Program-made: the position numbers and the translations under genes
Shown here: one piece after another, positions 27,490-36,364 of the stretch
How the letters are laid out: each line of letters begins with the position of its first letter
How positions within the stretch are numbered: the stretch's first letter is position 1
DNA from: JBBRYW01 sp038253945
Lineage (GTDB): Bacteria; Actinomycetota; Thermoleophilia; Gaiellales; Gaiellaceae
Length of the DNA stretch: 64,000 nt
Direction: 5' to 3'
Assembly: GCA_038253945.1 (NCBI GenBank)
Contig: JBBSGR010000001.1
Coordinates: 62,001-126,000 of the forward strand
Notes under the pieces: generated by a model
Databases searched by the model: none
Told to the model about the DNA's origin: nothing
The model's input: the letters and a program-made list of their open reading frames with translations, nothing else

Positions 27490-28490
27490 CGCTCGAAGCC
27501 CGGCGGGCGTCCCCACGAGCTTGAGACCAACGCGCTTGTCGGCGACCAGCTTGAAATACGAGCCAACGAACGCACGCCTCGTCGCCGCGATCTCGAGCGG
27601 CGTCCCGTAACCGAGCCTGCCGGGCAACGTGCGGCTACGGGCGACGCCGGACGAGCCCACCGTCACGGTCTCGCGGGTCAGTGCCGCGCTAAACGAGACC
27701 ATTGTTCTCGGCGCCAGGCCCGTCATGGAAAGCTCCTGGAGTTTCAGGAAGCGATCCCCGAAGACAGCCTGAAAGTGCGGTGGACTTGCGTTTATGAACG
27801 CGAACGGCCCGGGGCAGCCATTGCGGTTCGAGTCGTAGACGCCCCCAGGGACACTGGGGCATTTGTCGGCGGAGCCGTTCACACCGTCCCGGTCGCGGTC
27901 GGCCCTGACCTCGAATGTCCACCGTCCGGTATTCGGCGCGACGTCCCGCGAGTAAGGCTCTGGCCCGGTTCGGTGCGGCCGGCGAGGTCGAACTTGAAGG
28001 CGCCTACGCCAACCTTGAACGGAAGTGTCACGACATGAGAGCGCGCGTCAACGGGAGTGTCCTCGGCCCCGGGGAGGTTGTATTTACAGCTGTTACTCTC
28101 GGAGCTGTAGCGGCAGATGCTGAGACTGGGCGGCTGGCTCGTTCCGTAGGCGGTGACCACCACGTCCGCCCCATTGCTCTTCTCACCCGTCTTCTCGTTC
28201 CGGTCGAGGTCGAGCGCAGCCGCCACTTCTTGGTGAGCCCCGAGGCTCGCTGCATCGACGAGCGTGACGTCGAACCGCACCGCTCCGCTGTCTTTGCTCT
28301 CGACCGCGACTGCAGCGATATCGGGAGCGGTTCCTGAGGCGTTGCGATTGTCACCGACTGAGTCGGTGTAGGAATGCGTGTTGCCCGCCGGCGCTGCTGC
28401 GGCAACGAGAGGCACCAGCGCGGATCCGAGCAGGACGGCGGCGGTTTGACGGACCGCCGAGCGGGATGTCCGCCGTGGAGTGCACCTCAT
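27490..28490 (-). pseudogene. Frameshifted gene for a secreted beta-rich protein
   Basis: The first part (28490 to about 27965) encodes a signal peptide (QTAAVLLGSALVPLVAAAAPA) and a domain with ALDLDRNEKTGEKSNGADVV. Coding then shifts frame near 27960-27970: the +1 frame continues EPYSRDVAPNTGRWTFEVRA, then DRDGVNGSADKCPSVPGG (TSP3-like) and a repeat-like end (LSMTGLAPRTMVSFSAALTR) to about 27492. The joined product parallels the secreted protein at 21825-22769. Upstream and downstream halves lie in frames separated by one indel, so it is inactivated unless the indel is a sequence error. Beyond 27490 the frame stays open to 27232 without coding character. Confidence 0.65.
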
Positions 28491-28586
28491 CAGACCACTC
28501 TCCCAGCGACCGTAATGGCTAATGCGCTATGTGTCAAGCACAGTGGATTGGACGACTGCGGCAAAGCCGGTGGCCATCCGCGGTCG

Positions 28587-29123
28587 TCACGATCGCGTCG
28601 GCGAGCCGGGCTTGGCGTCGGGCATTGTCGACGGCGCGAGGGGCCGCACACGTCCGTCCGAGACGTCGAAGACGAGACCTGTGACGCCGAAATTCGGCGA
28701 AAGCTCCTTACAGCCCTTGATCGCCGAGATGCTCCTGGCAAGCGCGTCTTCCATAGACTCGAAACATTCGAACTTCGCACGCGTCGTGCGCCCGTGGTTG
28801 GTGCGGATTCGCTTCCGTATATCGCGATCCCGATGCTTACTCATGCCACAGTCCGTGTGCATGATGATGACCGCCTCTCGGGTACCCAGAAGATTGTGAG
28901 AAACGATCAGGCTGCGAAGTGTGTCCTTCGTTACGATCGCCCCCGCATTCCTCAGGATGTGTGCCTCGCCCGGGCGCAATCCAAGCGCTGCATATGGATC
29001 GACACGACAATCCATGCACGTGATCACGACGAGCTGCCGGAAGGGAGCGGATGGCAGATCTGGCGAGTGAGCCTGCGCTGCGTACCGGCTATTCGCTTCG
29101 AGAATGCGATCGAGATTGTTCAC
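28587..29123 (-). CDS. Beta-class carbonic anhydrase
   Basis: A zinc enzyme interconverting CO2 and bicarbonate; 178 residues. Zinc ligands are visible as Cys36 in CMDCR, His89 and Cys92 in HTDCG, with the Asp38-Arg40 dyad. The size and the CMDCRVDP motif match the short actinobacterial form (like mycobacterial Rv1284). Starts at GTG 29123. It is divergent from the kinase at 29290. Bicarbonate from this enzyme could feed acetyl-CoA carboxylase, but no linkage beyond locality is shown. Confidence 0.93.
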   Translation of the reverse strand: MNNLDRILEANSRYAAQAHSPDLPSAPFRQLVVITCMDCRVDPYAALGLRPGEAHILRNAGAIVTKDTLRSLIVSHNLLGTREAVIIMHTDCGMSKHRDRDIRKRIRTNHGRTTRAKFECFESMEDALARSISAIKGCKELSPNFGVTGLVFDVSDGRVRPLAPSTMPDAKPGSPTRS

Positions 29124-29289
29124 GGGTCAGAAAGATGGCCGGCTTCGTTTCGGTCGAAGCCCGGAGCAAACGCTGATGCCTGCGCGCAAGGTTACCGGCC
29201 CGCGCCGCTCGGATGCAACAGCCGTCAGGGGCAGGCTTGGAACGAGCTCGGCTTGGCAGTCGGCCACCCTGCCTGTTACAACTTGAGTC

Positions 29290-30987
29290 GTGAGCGTTTC
29301 GTGGATCCCGCGGATCGGCAGCGAGTTCAGCGGCTACCGGCTCGAGGCGTTGATCGGTCATGGCGGAATGAGCATCGTCTACAAGGCGCAGAACCTCAAG
29401 CTCGAGCGGACTGTGGCCCTCAAGCTGCTGGCGCCTGAGCTGAGCGACGACGAGTCATTCCGCGAGCGGTTCACACGCGAGTCGAGGCTCGCGGCCGCGC
29501 TCGATCATCCGAACGTCATTCCCATCTACGAAGCGGGCGACGAGGACGGCGTCTTCTATATCGCGATGCGCTATGTCCCCGGCTCCAACCTCAAAGCGCT
29601 GCTCCAGCGCGACGGACCGCTCGATTCGACCCAGACGGTCTCGATCATCGGCCAGGTCGCCAGTGCCCTCAACGCCGCCCACGAGCTCAAGGGTCTCGTG
29701 CATCGAGACGTGAAGCCCGCGAACATCCTCGTCGTCGAAGGGATCGGACACGACGAGTCGCACCACGTGTACCTGTCCGACTTCGGTATCGCGAAGCAAC
29801 GGTCCTCCAACATGCTGACGAAGACCGGCATGTTCGTGGGAACGGCGGACTATGCCTCGCCCGAGCAGATCGAAGGCAAGGAGCTCGACCGGCGCGCCGA
29901 CGTCTACTCGCTCGGGTGCGTGCTCTACGAATGTCTGACCGGGGCTCCGGCATACGAGAAGGACTCCGAGGTCGCGCTCATGTATGCGCACCTCCTCGAG
30001 CCTCCGCCCTCGGTGACTCAGGTGCGGCCCGACCTCCCGCCGGAGATGGACGTCGTCATCGCGAAGGCGATGGCGAAATCCCGGGACGAGCGGTACGGCA
30101 CGGCGAAGGAGCTTGCTGCCGCACTCCGAAACGCGCTGGCTCCCGGCAGCACCACCACCGCGCCTGTGGAGAGATCGTCGGAGACGATTCTGGCCACGGT
30201 CGCGCCGCCCGCTTCGGCTACGACGCGCGCGACGGCTGCGACACCGCCAGCAGCTCCGCCGGAGGCGACGCCCGACCAGTCGGGCGGAGCTCCACCGCTC
30301 GGAGCCGCAGGGCGAGCGGACCAGGCTGGGGCCCGAAGGAAGCAGCTCATCGCCGCCGCGATCATCATCGCGGTCCTGGTCGCCGGCGGCATAGCAGCCG
30401 CAGTCCTGCTCAGCGGCGGGTCGAAGAAGAAGGCAACAACCACGACCGGTGGCACCGTCGCCGCGCCGACCACTCTGCTCAGTGGCCTCGTGCCGACAGG
30501 GATCTCGACATCGTGCACGACTCTCAATACTCCGAGCAAGGGCGCGGTCGAGACCGACTCGTGCACGCCTCCCGACAATTCCCCGACGTCCTACCCGGAC
30601 GAGTTTTCGCTCTCGTTCTACGCGACCGGAGCGGCGCTCGAGACTGCGTACGAGAAGGCGAAGAGCAGCGTGAAGATCGGAAACTGCGGCGCCACCCCCG
30701 GCGAGAAGACATGGCTTCACGTCGCGACCGGGAAACGGGGCGGGCGGCGCCTCTGTGGGAGCGACAAAGCCGGGGACGCGGTCATCGTCTGGACCCACGA
30801 GAAGCTCGGCAGTCCTGACCACTTCGACATGCTCGGCAGTGCGCGCGCGGCTGGGCGAGGATCGAACCTCTTCCGGAGCTGGTGGAACGCGGTCAACGAC
30901 GACGTCGGCAAGTGCCGGCCCGCGCTCGCCGAGGATGCCTGCTTCACCTTGGTGAAGAAGTTCGCCTCGAAGCGCGCCGCCGCCTGA
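29290..30987 (+). CDS. Transmembrane Ser/Thr protein kinase (PknB-like)
   Basis: 565 residues. Cytosolic kinase domain 1-275: glycine loop GHGGMSIVY, Lys45, catalytic HRDVKPAN (Asp140), DFG (Asp164), GTADYASPEQ. A Thr/Ala/Pro-rich juxtamembrane region, one membrane helix (LIAAAIIIAVLVAGGIAAAVLL, about 350-372) and a roughly 185-residue external domain with several cysteines follow. It is about 40% alike by eye to the kinase at 19364 in the catalytic domain, with an unrelated sensor. It starts at GTG 29290 and leads an operon with the FHA-cyclase 50 bases downstream, a likely substrate or effector. Confidence 0.95.
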   Translation: MSVSWIPRIGSEFSGYRLEALIGHGGMSIVYKAQNLKLERTVALKLLAPELSDDESFRERFTRESRLAAALDHPNVIPIYEAGDEDGVFYIAMRYVPGSNLKALLQRDGPLDSTQTVSIIGQVASALNAAHELKGLVHRDVKPANILVVEGIGHDESHHVYLSDFGIAKQRSSNMLTKTGMFVGTADYASPEQIEGKELDRRADVYSLGCVLYECLTGAPAYEKDSEVALMYAHLLEPPPSVTQVRPDLPPEMDVVIAKAMAKSRDERYGTAKELAAALRNALAPGSTTTAPVERSSETILATVAPPASATTRATAATPPAAPPEATPDQSGGAPPLGAAGRADQAGARRKQLIAAAIIIAVLVAGGIAAAVLLSGGSKKKATTTTGGTVAAPTTLLSGLVPTGISTSCTTLNTPSKGAVETDSCTPPDNSPTSYPDEFSLSFYATGAALETAYEKAKSSVKIGNCGATPGEKTWLHVATGKRGGRRLCGSDKAGDAVIVWTHEKLGSPDHFDMLGSARAAGRGSNLFRSWWNAVNDDVGKCRPALAEDACFTLVKKFASKRAAA

Positions 30988-31037
30988 TCCGGCTCGCGTA
31001 GCCGGCCGGGTCGGCGACAGTAAACTTCGTTCCCGTC

Positions 31038-33524
31038 GTGCCGATGCTGCGAATGCAGGCGGGCCCGCTCGCCGGGCAGCAGTTCGAGATCGAGTCGGAG
31101 CTTCTCCTCGGACGGACGGATGCCGACGTCACGATCGACGACCCACTCATCTCCAGGCGACACGCGGTCGTCCGCGTGGTCGACGACGCGCTCGAGGTCG
31201 AGGACCTCGGCTCCCTCAACGGGACCTGGGTGAACGGCGAGCGAATCACCGAGCCGAAGCGGCTCCAGTCCGGCGACGTCGTCGCCGTCGGCGGGACGAC
31301 GATCGAGGTCGAACACGATCCCAGCGTCGGCTCGCGGACCGTGCTCGCACCCTCCCTCGCGAAGCGCCGAGTGCTCGAACCGCCGGCAAAGGACGACCCC
31401 GCCAGCTCGACGGCGGAGGTCGCTCCCGAGCCGGTCCCGCTGCCCGAGCCGGCAACCCCGCCCCGCCGTCCCGCCCCGCGGCCTCACCCGTCTTCCGCAT
31501 CCGCAGCAGACGAGCTCCGGCCCGTGACGGCCCTGTTCGCCGATACCGTCGGATCCACCGCCCTCGGCGAGCGGCTACCGCCGGACGAGGTCAAGCTCGT
31601 CGTGGGCGAGTGCGTAACGAGGATGTGCCACGCGGTCGAACAGTTCGGGGGCAAGGTCCAGGCGTACATGGGCGACGGCATCGCGGTCTTCTTCGGCGTC
31701 CCGGTGGCGCACGAGGACGACCCGGAGCGCGCCGCGCGGGCGGCGCTTCGCATCATCGCCGTCGTCGGCGAGTACGCACGAGAGGTGGAGGCCGCATGGG
31801 GGATCTCCGATTTCAACGCGCGCGTCGGCCTGAACACCGGCGAGACCGCGGTCGGGCTCGTGGGCGCGGCCGACCCGCAGTCCGTCTCGGTCGGGGATAC
31901 GACCAACGTCGCGGCACGACTCGAGTCGCTCGCCGAGCCGGGCACGGTGGTCGTCGGGGAGGCGACCGCCAAGAGCATCCTCCACCGCTTCGTGCTCGAG
32001 TCGCTGGGCGAGGTCTCGGTGAAGGGTCGCGTGCAGCCTGTCGGCGCCTGGCGGCTCGTCGGTGTCCAGGCGGCGAGCGAGACGTACGAGGCAGGCCCTC
32101 TCGTCGGCCGCGAGCCGGAGATGGCGCGGCTGTACTCGATCGTCGAGGAGCTCACGGCGGGCAGGGGACAGCTCGCGCTGGTGGTCGGAGACGCCGGGCT
32201 TGGGAAAACGCGCTTGCTCGCGGAGGTCCGAGGGCTGGCCGCCGGCCGAGTCACGTGGCTGGAGGGGCAGTGCCTGTCGTACGGCACGGAGCTCCTCTAC
32301 GGGCCGTTCATCGAGATGCTCCGCAAGTGGATTGGGGCGGAGGAGGGAGAGGCGGAGCTGGCCGTCCGTACGAAGTTGCGCTCGACGCTCGGGCTGCTTC
32401 CCGCGTCGCAGTTGCAGGACGTGCTGCCGTACCTGTCCCGGCTGCTTTCGCTCCAGCTCGACCCGCGGGATGAGGAGCGGCTGCGGCGCCTGCCGCCGGA
32501 CGAGCTGGCCTCGGAGATCCGGCGCGCCTACCGCACCTGGCTGACGGCTCTCGCGGCGAAGGGTCCCGTCGTGGTCGCGATCGAGGATCTCCACTGGGCC
32601 GATCCCTCGACGCGCGCGCTCTTCGACGATGTGATCGAGCTCGCCGATGCTGTTCCGATGCTCTTCATCGGCACATCGCGCATCGATCCCGAATCCGAGG
32701 GATGGAAGCTCCGCGTCCGCATCCTGACGGATTTTGCGCACCGCGCCGTCGAGCTCGCGCTCGGTCCGCTTCCGGACGAGGCGGCCAGGCAGTTGCTCGC
32801 GCTGAGGCCGCTGAGCCGCTCTCTCGACCCGGTCGAGCTCGAGCTGATAGTCACCGGCGCCGAGGGCAACCCGCTCTACCTGGAGGAGCTGCTCAGCGCG
32901 TTCAGCGAAGGCAAAGGCCCGCGCCGAGGGCAAACGTGGGCGGCGACGATGACGTCGCGGGTGCTCACGCCGACGCTGGAAAGTCTTCTCGTCGCCCGCA
33001 TCGACCGCCTGTCGCCCGGAGCCCGACGGCTCGCCCAGGTGGCCGCAGTCGTCGGCCGGAGCTTCCCGCAGCGGGTGCTCGAGCATGTGGCGGAGACCGA
33101 GAACCTCGTCGGCGAGCTGGCGATTCTCCTGCGCGCCGACATCATCCGCGAGTTCCGCCGCTACCCCGAGCCGGAGTACGTCTTCCGCCACGGGCTGCTT
33201 CGGACGGCCTCGCTCACGACACTTCCGCCCGCCCGGCGACGGCAGCTCTACGGCGCGGTCGGCGTCGCGTTCGAGACGCTGTTCAGCGATTCCCTCGAAG
33301 ACCACCTCGAGGTGCTCGCCCACTACTTCGCGCGAAGCGACGACCTGCCGAAAGCGCTGGACTACCTCCAGCGGGCCGGTGAGCGGGCAGCGGCCCTGGA
33401 CGCGACGGAGCGCGCGACGCAACTGGGGCGCCAGGCAGCGCGGGTCGCCGAGGAGCTTGGTGACGTCGACGCGCAACAGCGCGTGCGGGAGCGATTCGCC
33501 GCGCTCGGCGTTCCGGCGGAGTAA
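31038..33524 (+). CDS. FHA-adenylate/guanylate cyclase-AAA ATPase signalling protein
   Basis: 828 residues. FHA domain 1-92 (LLGRTDADVTI, LISRRHAVV, SLNGTWVNG); proline-rich linker; class III nucleotidyl cyclase domain about 160-335 with metal aspartates Asp169 (LFADTVGST) and Asp213 (GDGIAVFFG); then an AAA_16/STAND-like ATPase from about 355 with Walker A GDAGLGKT (384-391) and IEDLHWADPS. The C-terminal helical part is shorter than in many homologues. The layout suggests a cyclase whose activity is gated by phospho-threonine binding and ATP state. It lies between a kinase and a phosphoesterase in one operon. Confidence 0.93.
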   Translation: MPMLRMQAGPLAGQQFEIESELLLGRTDADVTIDDPLISRRHAVVRVVDDALEVEDLGSLNGTWVNGERITEPKRLQSGDVVAVGGTTIEVEHDPSVGSRTVLAPSLAKRRVLEPPAKDDPASSTAEVAPEPVPLPEPATPPRRPAPRPHPSSASAADELRPVTALFADTVGSTALGERLPPDEVKLVVGECVTRMCHAVEQFGGKVQAYMGDGIAVFFGVPVAHEDDPERAARAALRIIAVVGEYAREVEAAWGISDFNARVGLNTGETAVGLVGAADPQSVSVGDTTNVAARLESLAEPGTVVVGEATAKSILHRFVLESLGEVSVKGRVQPVGAWRLVGVQAASETYEAGPLVGREPEMARLYSIVEELTAGRGQLALVVGDAGLGKTRLLAEVRGLAAGRVTWLEGQCLSYGTELLYGPFIEMLRKWIGAEEGEAELAVRTKLRSTLGLLPASQLQDVLPYLSRLLSLQLDPRDEERLRRLPPDELASEIRRAYRTWLTALAAKGPVVVAIEDLHWADPSTRALFDDVIELADAVPMLFIGTSRIDPESEGWKLRVRILTDFAHRAVELALGPLPDEAARQLLALRPLSRSLDPVELELIVTGAEGNPLYLEELLSAFSEGKGPRRGQTWAATMTSRVLTPTLESLLVARIDRLSPGARRLAQVAAVVGRSFPQRVLEHVAETENLVGELAILLRADIIREFRRYPEPEYVFRHGLLRTASLTTLPPARRRQLYGAVGVAFETLFSDSLEDHLEVLAHYFARSDDLPKALDYLQRAGERAAALDATERATQLGRQAARVAEELGDVDAQQRVRERFAALGVPAE

Positions 33525-33536
33525 CGACGGCGAACC

Positions 33537-34325
33537 GTGCGGCTGGGGCTGATCGGCGACGTCCACGGCAACTTGCTCGCGCTCGAGGCCGTGCTCCGGG
33601 AGCTCGACGAGGAGCACCTCGACGAGGTCGTCTGCCTCGGCGACATCGCCGTAGGCCCCCAGCCCGCCGAGGCGATCCGCCAGCTGCGCGAGCTCGACTG
33701 CCCCGTCGTGATGGGAAACTGGGACGCCTACTTCGTACGCGGCTTCCCGGAGCCCGCTACTGAGCTCGACCAGCGCCTGTTCGAGGTCGGAGCCTGGTGG
33801 GCCGCCAAGCTGTCCGCCTCCGACCTGGAGTACCTGGCGGGGCTCGAATCAGCCCTCGAGCTCTCTCTCGGCAACGGCTTCCGCCTACTGGCGTTCCACG
33901 GCTCGCCGCGCTCGTGCGAGGACCGAATCCTGCCGACGACGCCCGACGAGGAGGTCGAGCTGATGCTCGGAGCGAGCCGGGCGCCGCTGATGGCGAGCGG
34001 CCACACGCACTTCCAGATGGTACGGCGGCACGGTGACGGCCTGATCGTCAACCCGGGAAGCATCGGGCTGCCCTTCGCGCGACCCGAGCCGGTGATGCGG
34101 ATCTCCCCCTGGGCCGAGTACGGCGTCCTGGAGGTCGAGGACGGCCGGCTCTCCGTCGACCTACGTCGAACGGCCTTCGACGTCGAGGCTCACCTCGAGC
34201 TGATGCGGCAAAGCGGTATGCCGCACGCCGAGTGGTGGACGAGCCTGTGGGCCGACGGGCCGAGAGGCCTCGACGAGCCCTCTACGACGCCCTCATCCGG
34301 TTCGACCGGAGAAACGCGTCCGTGA
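33537..34325 (+). CDS. Calcineurin-like metallophosphoesterase (YfcE-type)
   Basis: 262 residues. Dimetal motifs: GDVHGN (Asp8, His10), GDIAVGP, GNWD(A), a late GHTHFQM, and VNPGSIGLP typical of YfcE/MJ0936-type phosphodiesterases. GTG start 13 bases after the cyclase gene, so it is in the same operon; hydrolysis of the cyclic nucleotide is an attractive but untested idea. The 3' end overlaps the convergent phosphoesterase gene by 44 bases. Confidence 0.88.
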   Translation: MRLGLIGDVHGNLLALEAVLRELDEEHLDEVVCLGDIAVGPQPAEAIRQLRELDCPVVMGNWDAYFVRGFPEPATELDQRLFEVGAWWAAKLSASDLEYLAGLESALELSLGNGFRLLAFHGSPRSCEDRILPTTPDEEVELMLGASRAPLMASGHTHFQMVRRHGDGLIVNPGSIGLPFARPEPVMRISPWAEYGVLEVEDGRLSVDLRRTAFDVEAHLELMRQSGMPHAEWWTSLWADGPRGLDEPSTTPSSGSTGETRP

Positions 34326-35139
34326 CGTAGAACGCTTCCCGGGTCACCGCGCGTGTCTTGCGGCTGAAGATGGCGGACAGCTCCCGACGCCCGTCCAAGT
34401 AGTGGATGAAGACCTTGATCGTGGAGGCGTCGATTCGCAGCTCGTTCCACGACGGCGGCGAGCCGGCTCGGACGCGACGCGTGCCGGCCGTGCCCGAGTT
34501 GCAGATCAGCATCCCATTGACGCCCCAGAAGAACGGCACGTGCTTGTGCCCACAGAGGACGAGGTCGACGTCGAGGTCGATCAGCGTGCGGAGAAGATCT
34601 CCCGCGTCGAGGATGATATTGCGCTCTCTGCCCGTTCCCGGGATCGAGACGAGGTGATGGTGGACGGTCACGATCCGGATGTCGTCCGGGTCGTCGAACT
34701 GCTCCGCGATCCACCCATAGCGGTCGCGCCCGACCCGGCCCTCGTTCACGTCCGGCTCCGACGAGTCGAGCCCGACGATCGTGTAGCCGCTCGCCTGGAG
34801 CCGCTCTGCGCGCTCCACGCCGAACGCGGCCCGAAGGCGCGAGAACGGCTCGCCGAAGAAGCGCTCGAAGTGGATGTAGCCGACGTTCCGCGCGTCGTGG
34901 TTTCCGGGGATGACGACGGTCGGAGGCTGGAAGCGCTCGACCCACCGCGCGGCCTCCTCGTACTCCCACTCGTACCCGTCGGTGGTCAGGTCACCGGCCA
35001 CGACGATGACATCGGGCTCCAGCCGGTGGACCCGATCCACGATGCCGGCGAGCGCCTCGGGCGGCAGGCTGAGCGCGCCGCCCACGTGGACGTCGGAGAT
35101 GTGCGCCATGCGCAGAGGGATGCTCGCGAGACCGGCCAC
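34282..35139 (-). CDS. Calcineurin-like metallophosphoesterase (CpdA/Icc-like)
   Basis: 285 residues. Motifs in order: HISDVHVGG, AGDLTTDG, PGNHDARN, VTVHHHLV and GHKHVPFFW, the five-block signature of class III cyclic-nucleotide phosphodiesterases and related enzymes. A cAMP phosphodiesterase role fits the neighbourhood (class III cyclase at 31038, cyclic-nucleotide-binding proteins at 35280 and 36365) but is inferred. It overlaps the convergent gene at 33537-34325 by 44 bases. Confidence 0.87.
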   Translation of the reverse strand: MAGLASIPLRMAHISDVHVGGALSLPPEALAGIVDRVHRLEPDVIVVAGDLTTDGYEWEYEEAARWVERFQPPTVVIPGNHDARNVGYIHFERFFGEPFSRLRAAFGVERAERLQASGYTIVGLDSSEPDVNEGRVGRDRYGWIAEQFDDPDDIRIVTVHHHLVSIPGTGRERNIILDAGDLLRTLIDLDVDLVLCGHKHVPFFWGVNGMLICNSGTAGTRRVRAGSPPSWNELRIDASTIKVFIHYLDGRRELSAIFSRKTRAVTREAFYVTDAFLRSNRMRAS

Positions 35140-35279
35140 GCTAGACTCGAGGGACCATAGTCGGGAGAGCGGGCGCAGCGGAAGGGCGAGCGAGACGCGA
35201 GGGAGGTCACAGCCTCTTCAAGGCGCTCAGGGCCGTCCCCGGGCTCGCGTCGTGGAACGACGGCGCGCTGCTGGCCATC

Positions 35280-35624
35280 GTGGGTGACTCGGTCAACCTC
35301 TACTGGCCGGCCGGGGCCAGCGTGTTTCAGCGCGGATCGTCCTCCGATGCCCTCTTCATCGTGCTCGCCGGCGCCGTTCGAGTCCTCGCAGAGGACGGGC
35401 GCGAGATCGCTCGACTGGGCCCTGGAGACTACTTCGGCGAGCTCTCGCTCCTGCTCGGCGCCCCGCACGGCTACGACGTGGTTGCCGGGGAGGACGCCGA
35501 GCTAATGGTTGTCCCGAAGGAGCGCGTCGACGTTCTCCTCGCCGAGAACTCCGATCTCGCGGACAGCGTTCGGCGAACGGCCGAGGAGCGCACGGAGGCT
35601 GACTTCGGGCGCGCCCCGGCCTAG
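35280..35624 (+). CDS. Single-domain cyclic-nucleotide-binding (CAP_ED) protein
   Basis: From GTG 35280 the 114-residue product is a cNMP domain: VFQRGSSSDALFIVLAGAVRVL, PGDYFGELSLLLGAPHGYDV with the phosphate-binding cassette FGELSLL. The N-terminal helix of the fold is encoded upstream in the same frame (HSLFKALRAVPGLASW, from about 35208) with no ATG, GTG or TTG back to a TAG at 35142, so the real start may be non-canonical. No DNA-binding domain follows, so it would act as a sensor or adaptor. Its stop shares CTAG with the convergent cyclase gene. Confidence 0.8.
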   Translation: MGDSVNLYWPAGASVFQRGSSSDALFIVLAGAVRVLAEDGREIARLGPGDYFGELSLLLGAPHGYDVVAGEDAELMVVPKERVDVLLAENSDLADSVRRTAEERTEADFGRAPA

Positions 35625-36082
35625 CCCTCCTTTGCCGCGGACTCGAGCCGCTCCTTGATCACGTCCATCTGCTCGCGGGTGTTCTTGTTGAGGTGTTGCT
35701 CGGCCTGCTCGTCGTTCGCCGGTGCCTCGGGCTTCATCGAGAATTCTTGCACCCACCGCATCGTCGTGCTCTCGCCCTCCTCCGGCTCGAAGTACCACTC
35801 GATGTTCATGTACCGGAACGGTCCAGTCTCGATCCGGTGAGCTTTCACCGAGTGACTCTCGGCGTCGACCGTCCGCTCCGACACCCAGGTCCAGACCTGA
35901 CCGTCGTAGTCCGGATCGGGATACGTCGTCAACCGGAACTGGATCGTGTCACCACGTCGCTCGAGAATCTCCGCCTTCGCGTATTCAGTGAAGAGGTCGG
36001 GCCAGCTCTCCACGTCGTTCATCCGCTCCCACACATAGTCGAGCGGCGCCTCGATCACGACGGAATTGTCCGTGCGGGCCAT
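35621..36082 (-). CDS. Polyketide aromatase/cyclase (SRPBCC/START-fold)
   Basis: 153 residues, one START-like cyclase domain (VVIEAPLDYVWERMNDVESWPDLFTEYAKAEIL; late RWVQEFSMKP) as in WhiE-ORFVI/TcmN-N aromatase-cyclases, which fold and aromatise ACP-bound poly-beta-ketone chains. The ATG at 36082 overlaps the ACP stop by one base (TGATG), so it is translationally coupled to its presumed substrate carrier. Last gene of the PKS operon. Confidence 0.9.
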   Translation of the reverse strand: MARTDNSVVIEAPLDYVWERMNDVESWPDLFTEYAKAEILERRGDTIQFRLTTYPDPDYDGQVWTWVSERTVDAESHSVKAHRIETGPFRYMNIEWYFEPEEGESTTMRWVQEFSMKPEAPANDEQAEQHLNKNTREQMDVIKERLESAAKEG

Positions 36083-36345
36083 CACTGCCCTCCTTGCTCG
36101 GCTAGACGCCGGTTCGTGTATTCGATCGCCTCGCCGATCGTGGTGATCTGCTCTGCGTCCTCGTCGGGAATCGTGAACCCGTACTCCTGCTGCATCGCCA
36201 GCTGGATCTCGACGAACGCGAGCGAATCGAGGCCGAGCTGGTCGAACGTCATGCCCGGATCGTCGACGACTTGCTCCTCCGGAACGCCGATCCGGTTGAC
36301 GAGGATGTCCTTGACGTCGGCGAACGTGAACTCGCGAACCGACAT
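36082..36345 (-). CDS. Acyl carrier protein of the type II PKS
   Basis: 87 residues. The 4'-phosphopantetheine serine is Ser41 in LGLDSLAFVEI, with the usual helix II context and the acidic C-terminal helix. The AAGGAGGT ribosome binding site upstream fixes ATG 36345; the longer open frame is read-through. It carries the growing chain for KS-alpha/CLF and is coupled to the aromatase downstream. Confidence 0.95.
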   Translation of the reverse strand: MSVREFTFADVKDILVNRIGVPEEQVVDDPGMTFDQLGLDSLAFVEIQLAMQQEYGFTIPDEDAEQITTIGEAIEYTNRRLAEQGGQ

Positions 36346-36364
36346 GCTTACCTCCTTCTCGTAG

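Noticed and set aside
25400..29290. Duplicated tRNA-Lys 3' end as a second attachment site
   Set aside because: I looked for another copy of the T-arm/acceptor sequence (TTCGAATCCTTCACGG) downstream and found none, so element ends cannot be defined.
31575..33617. 680-codon open frame on the minus strand
   Set aside because: Antisense to the FHA-cyclase-ATPase gene, whose domains are clear in the plus frame.
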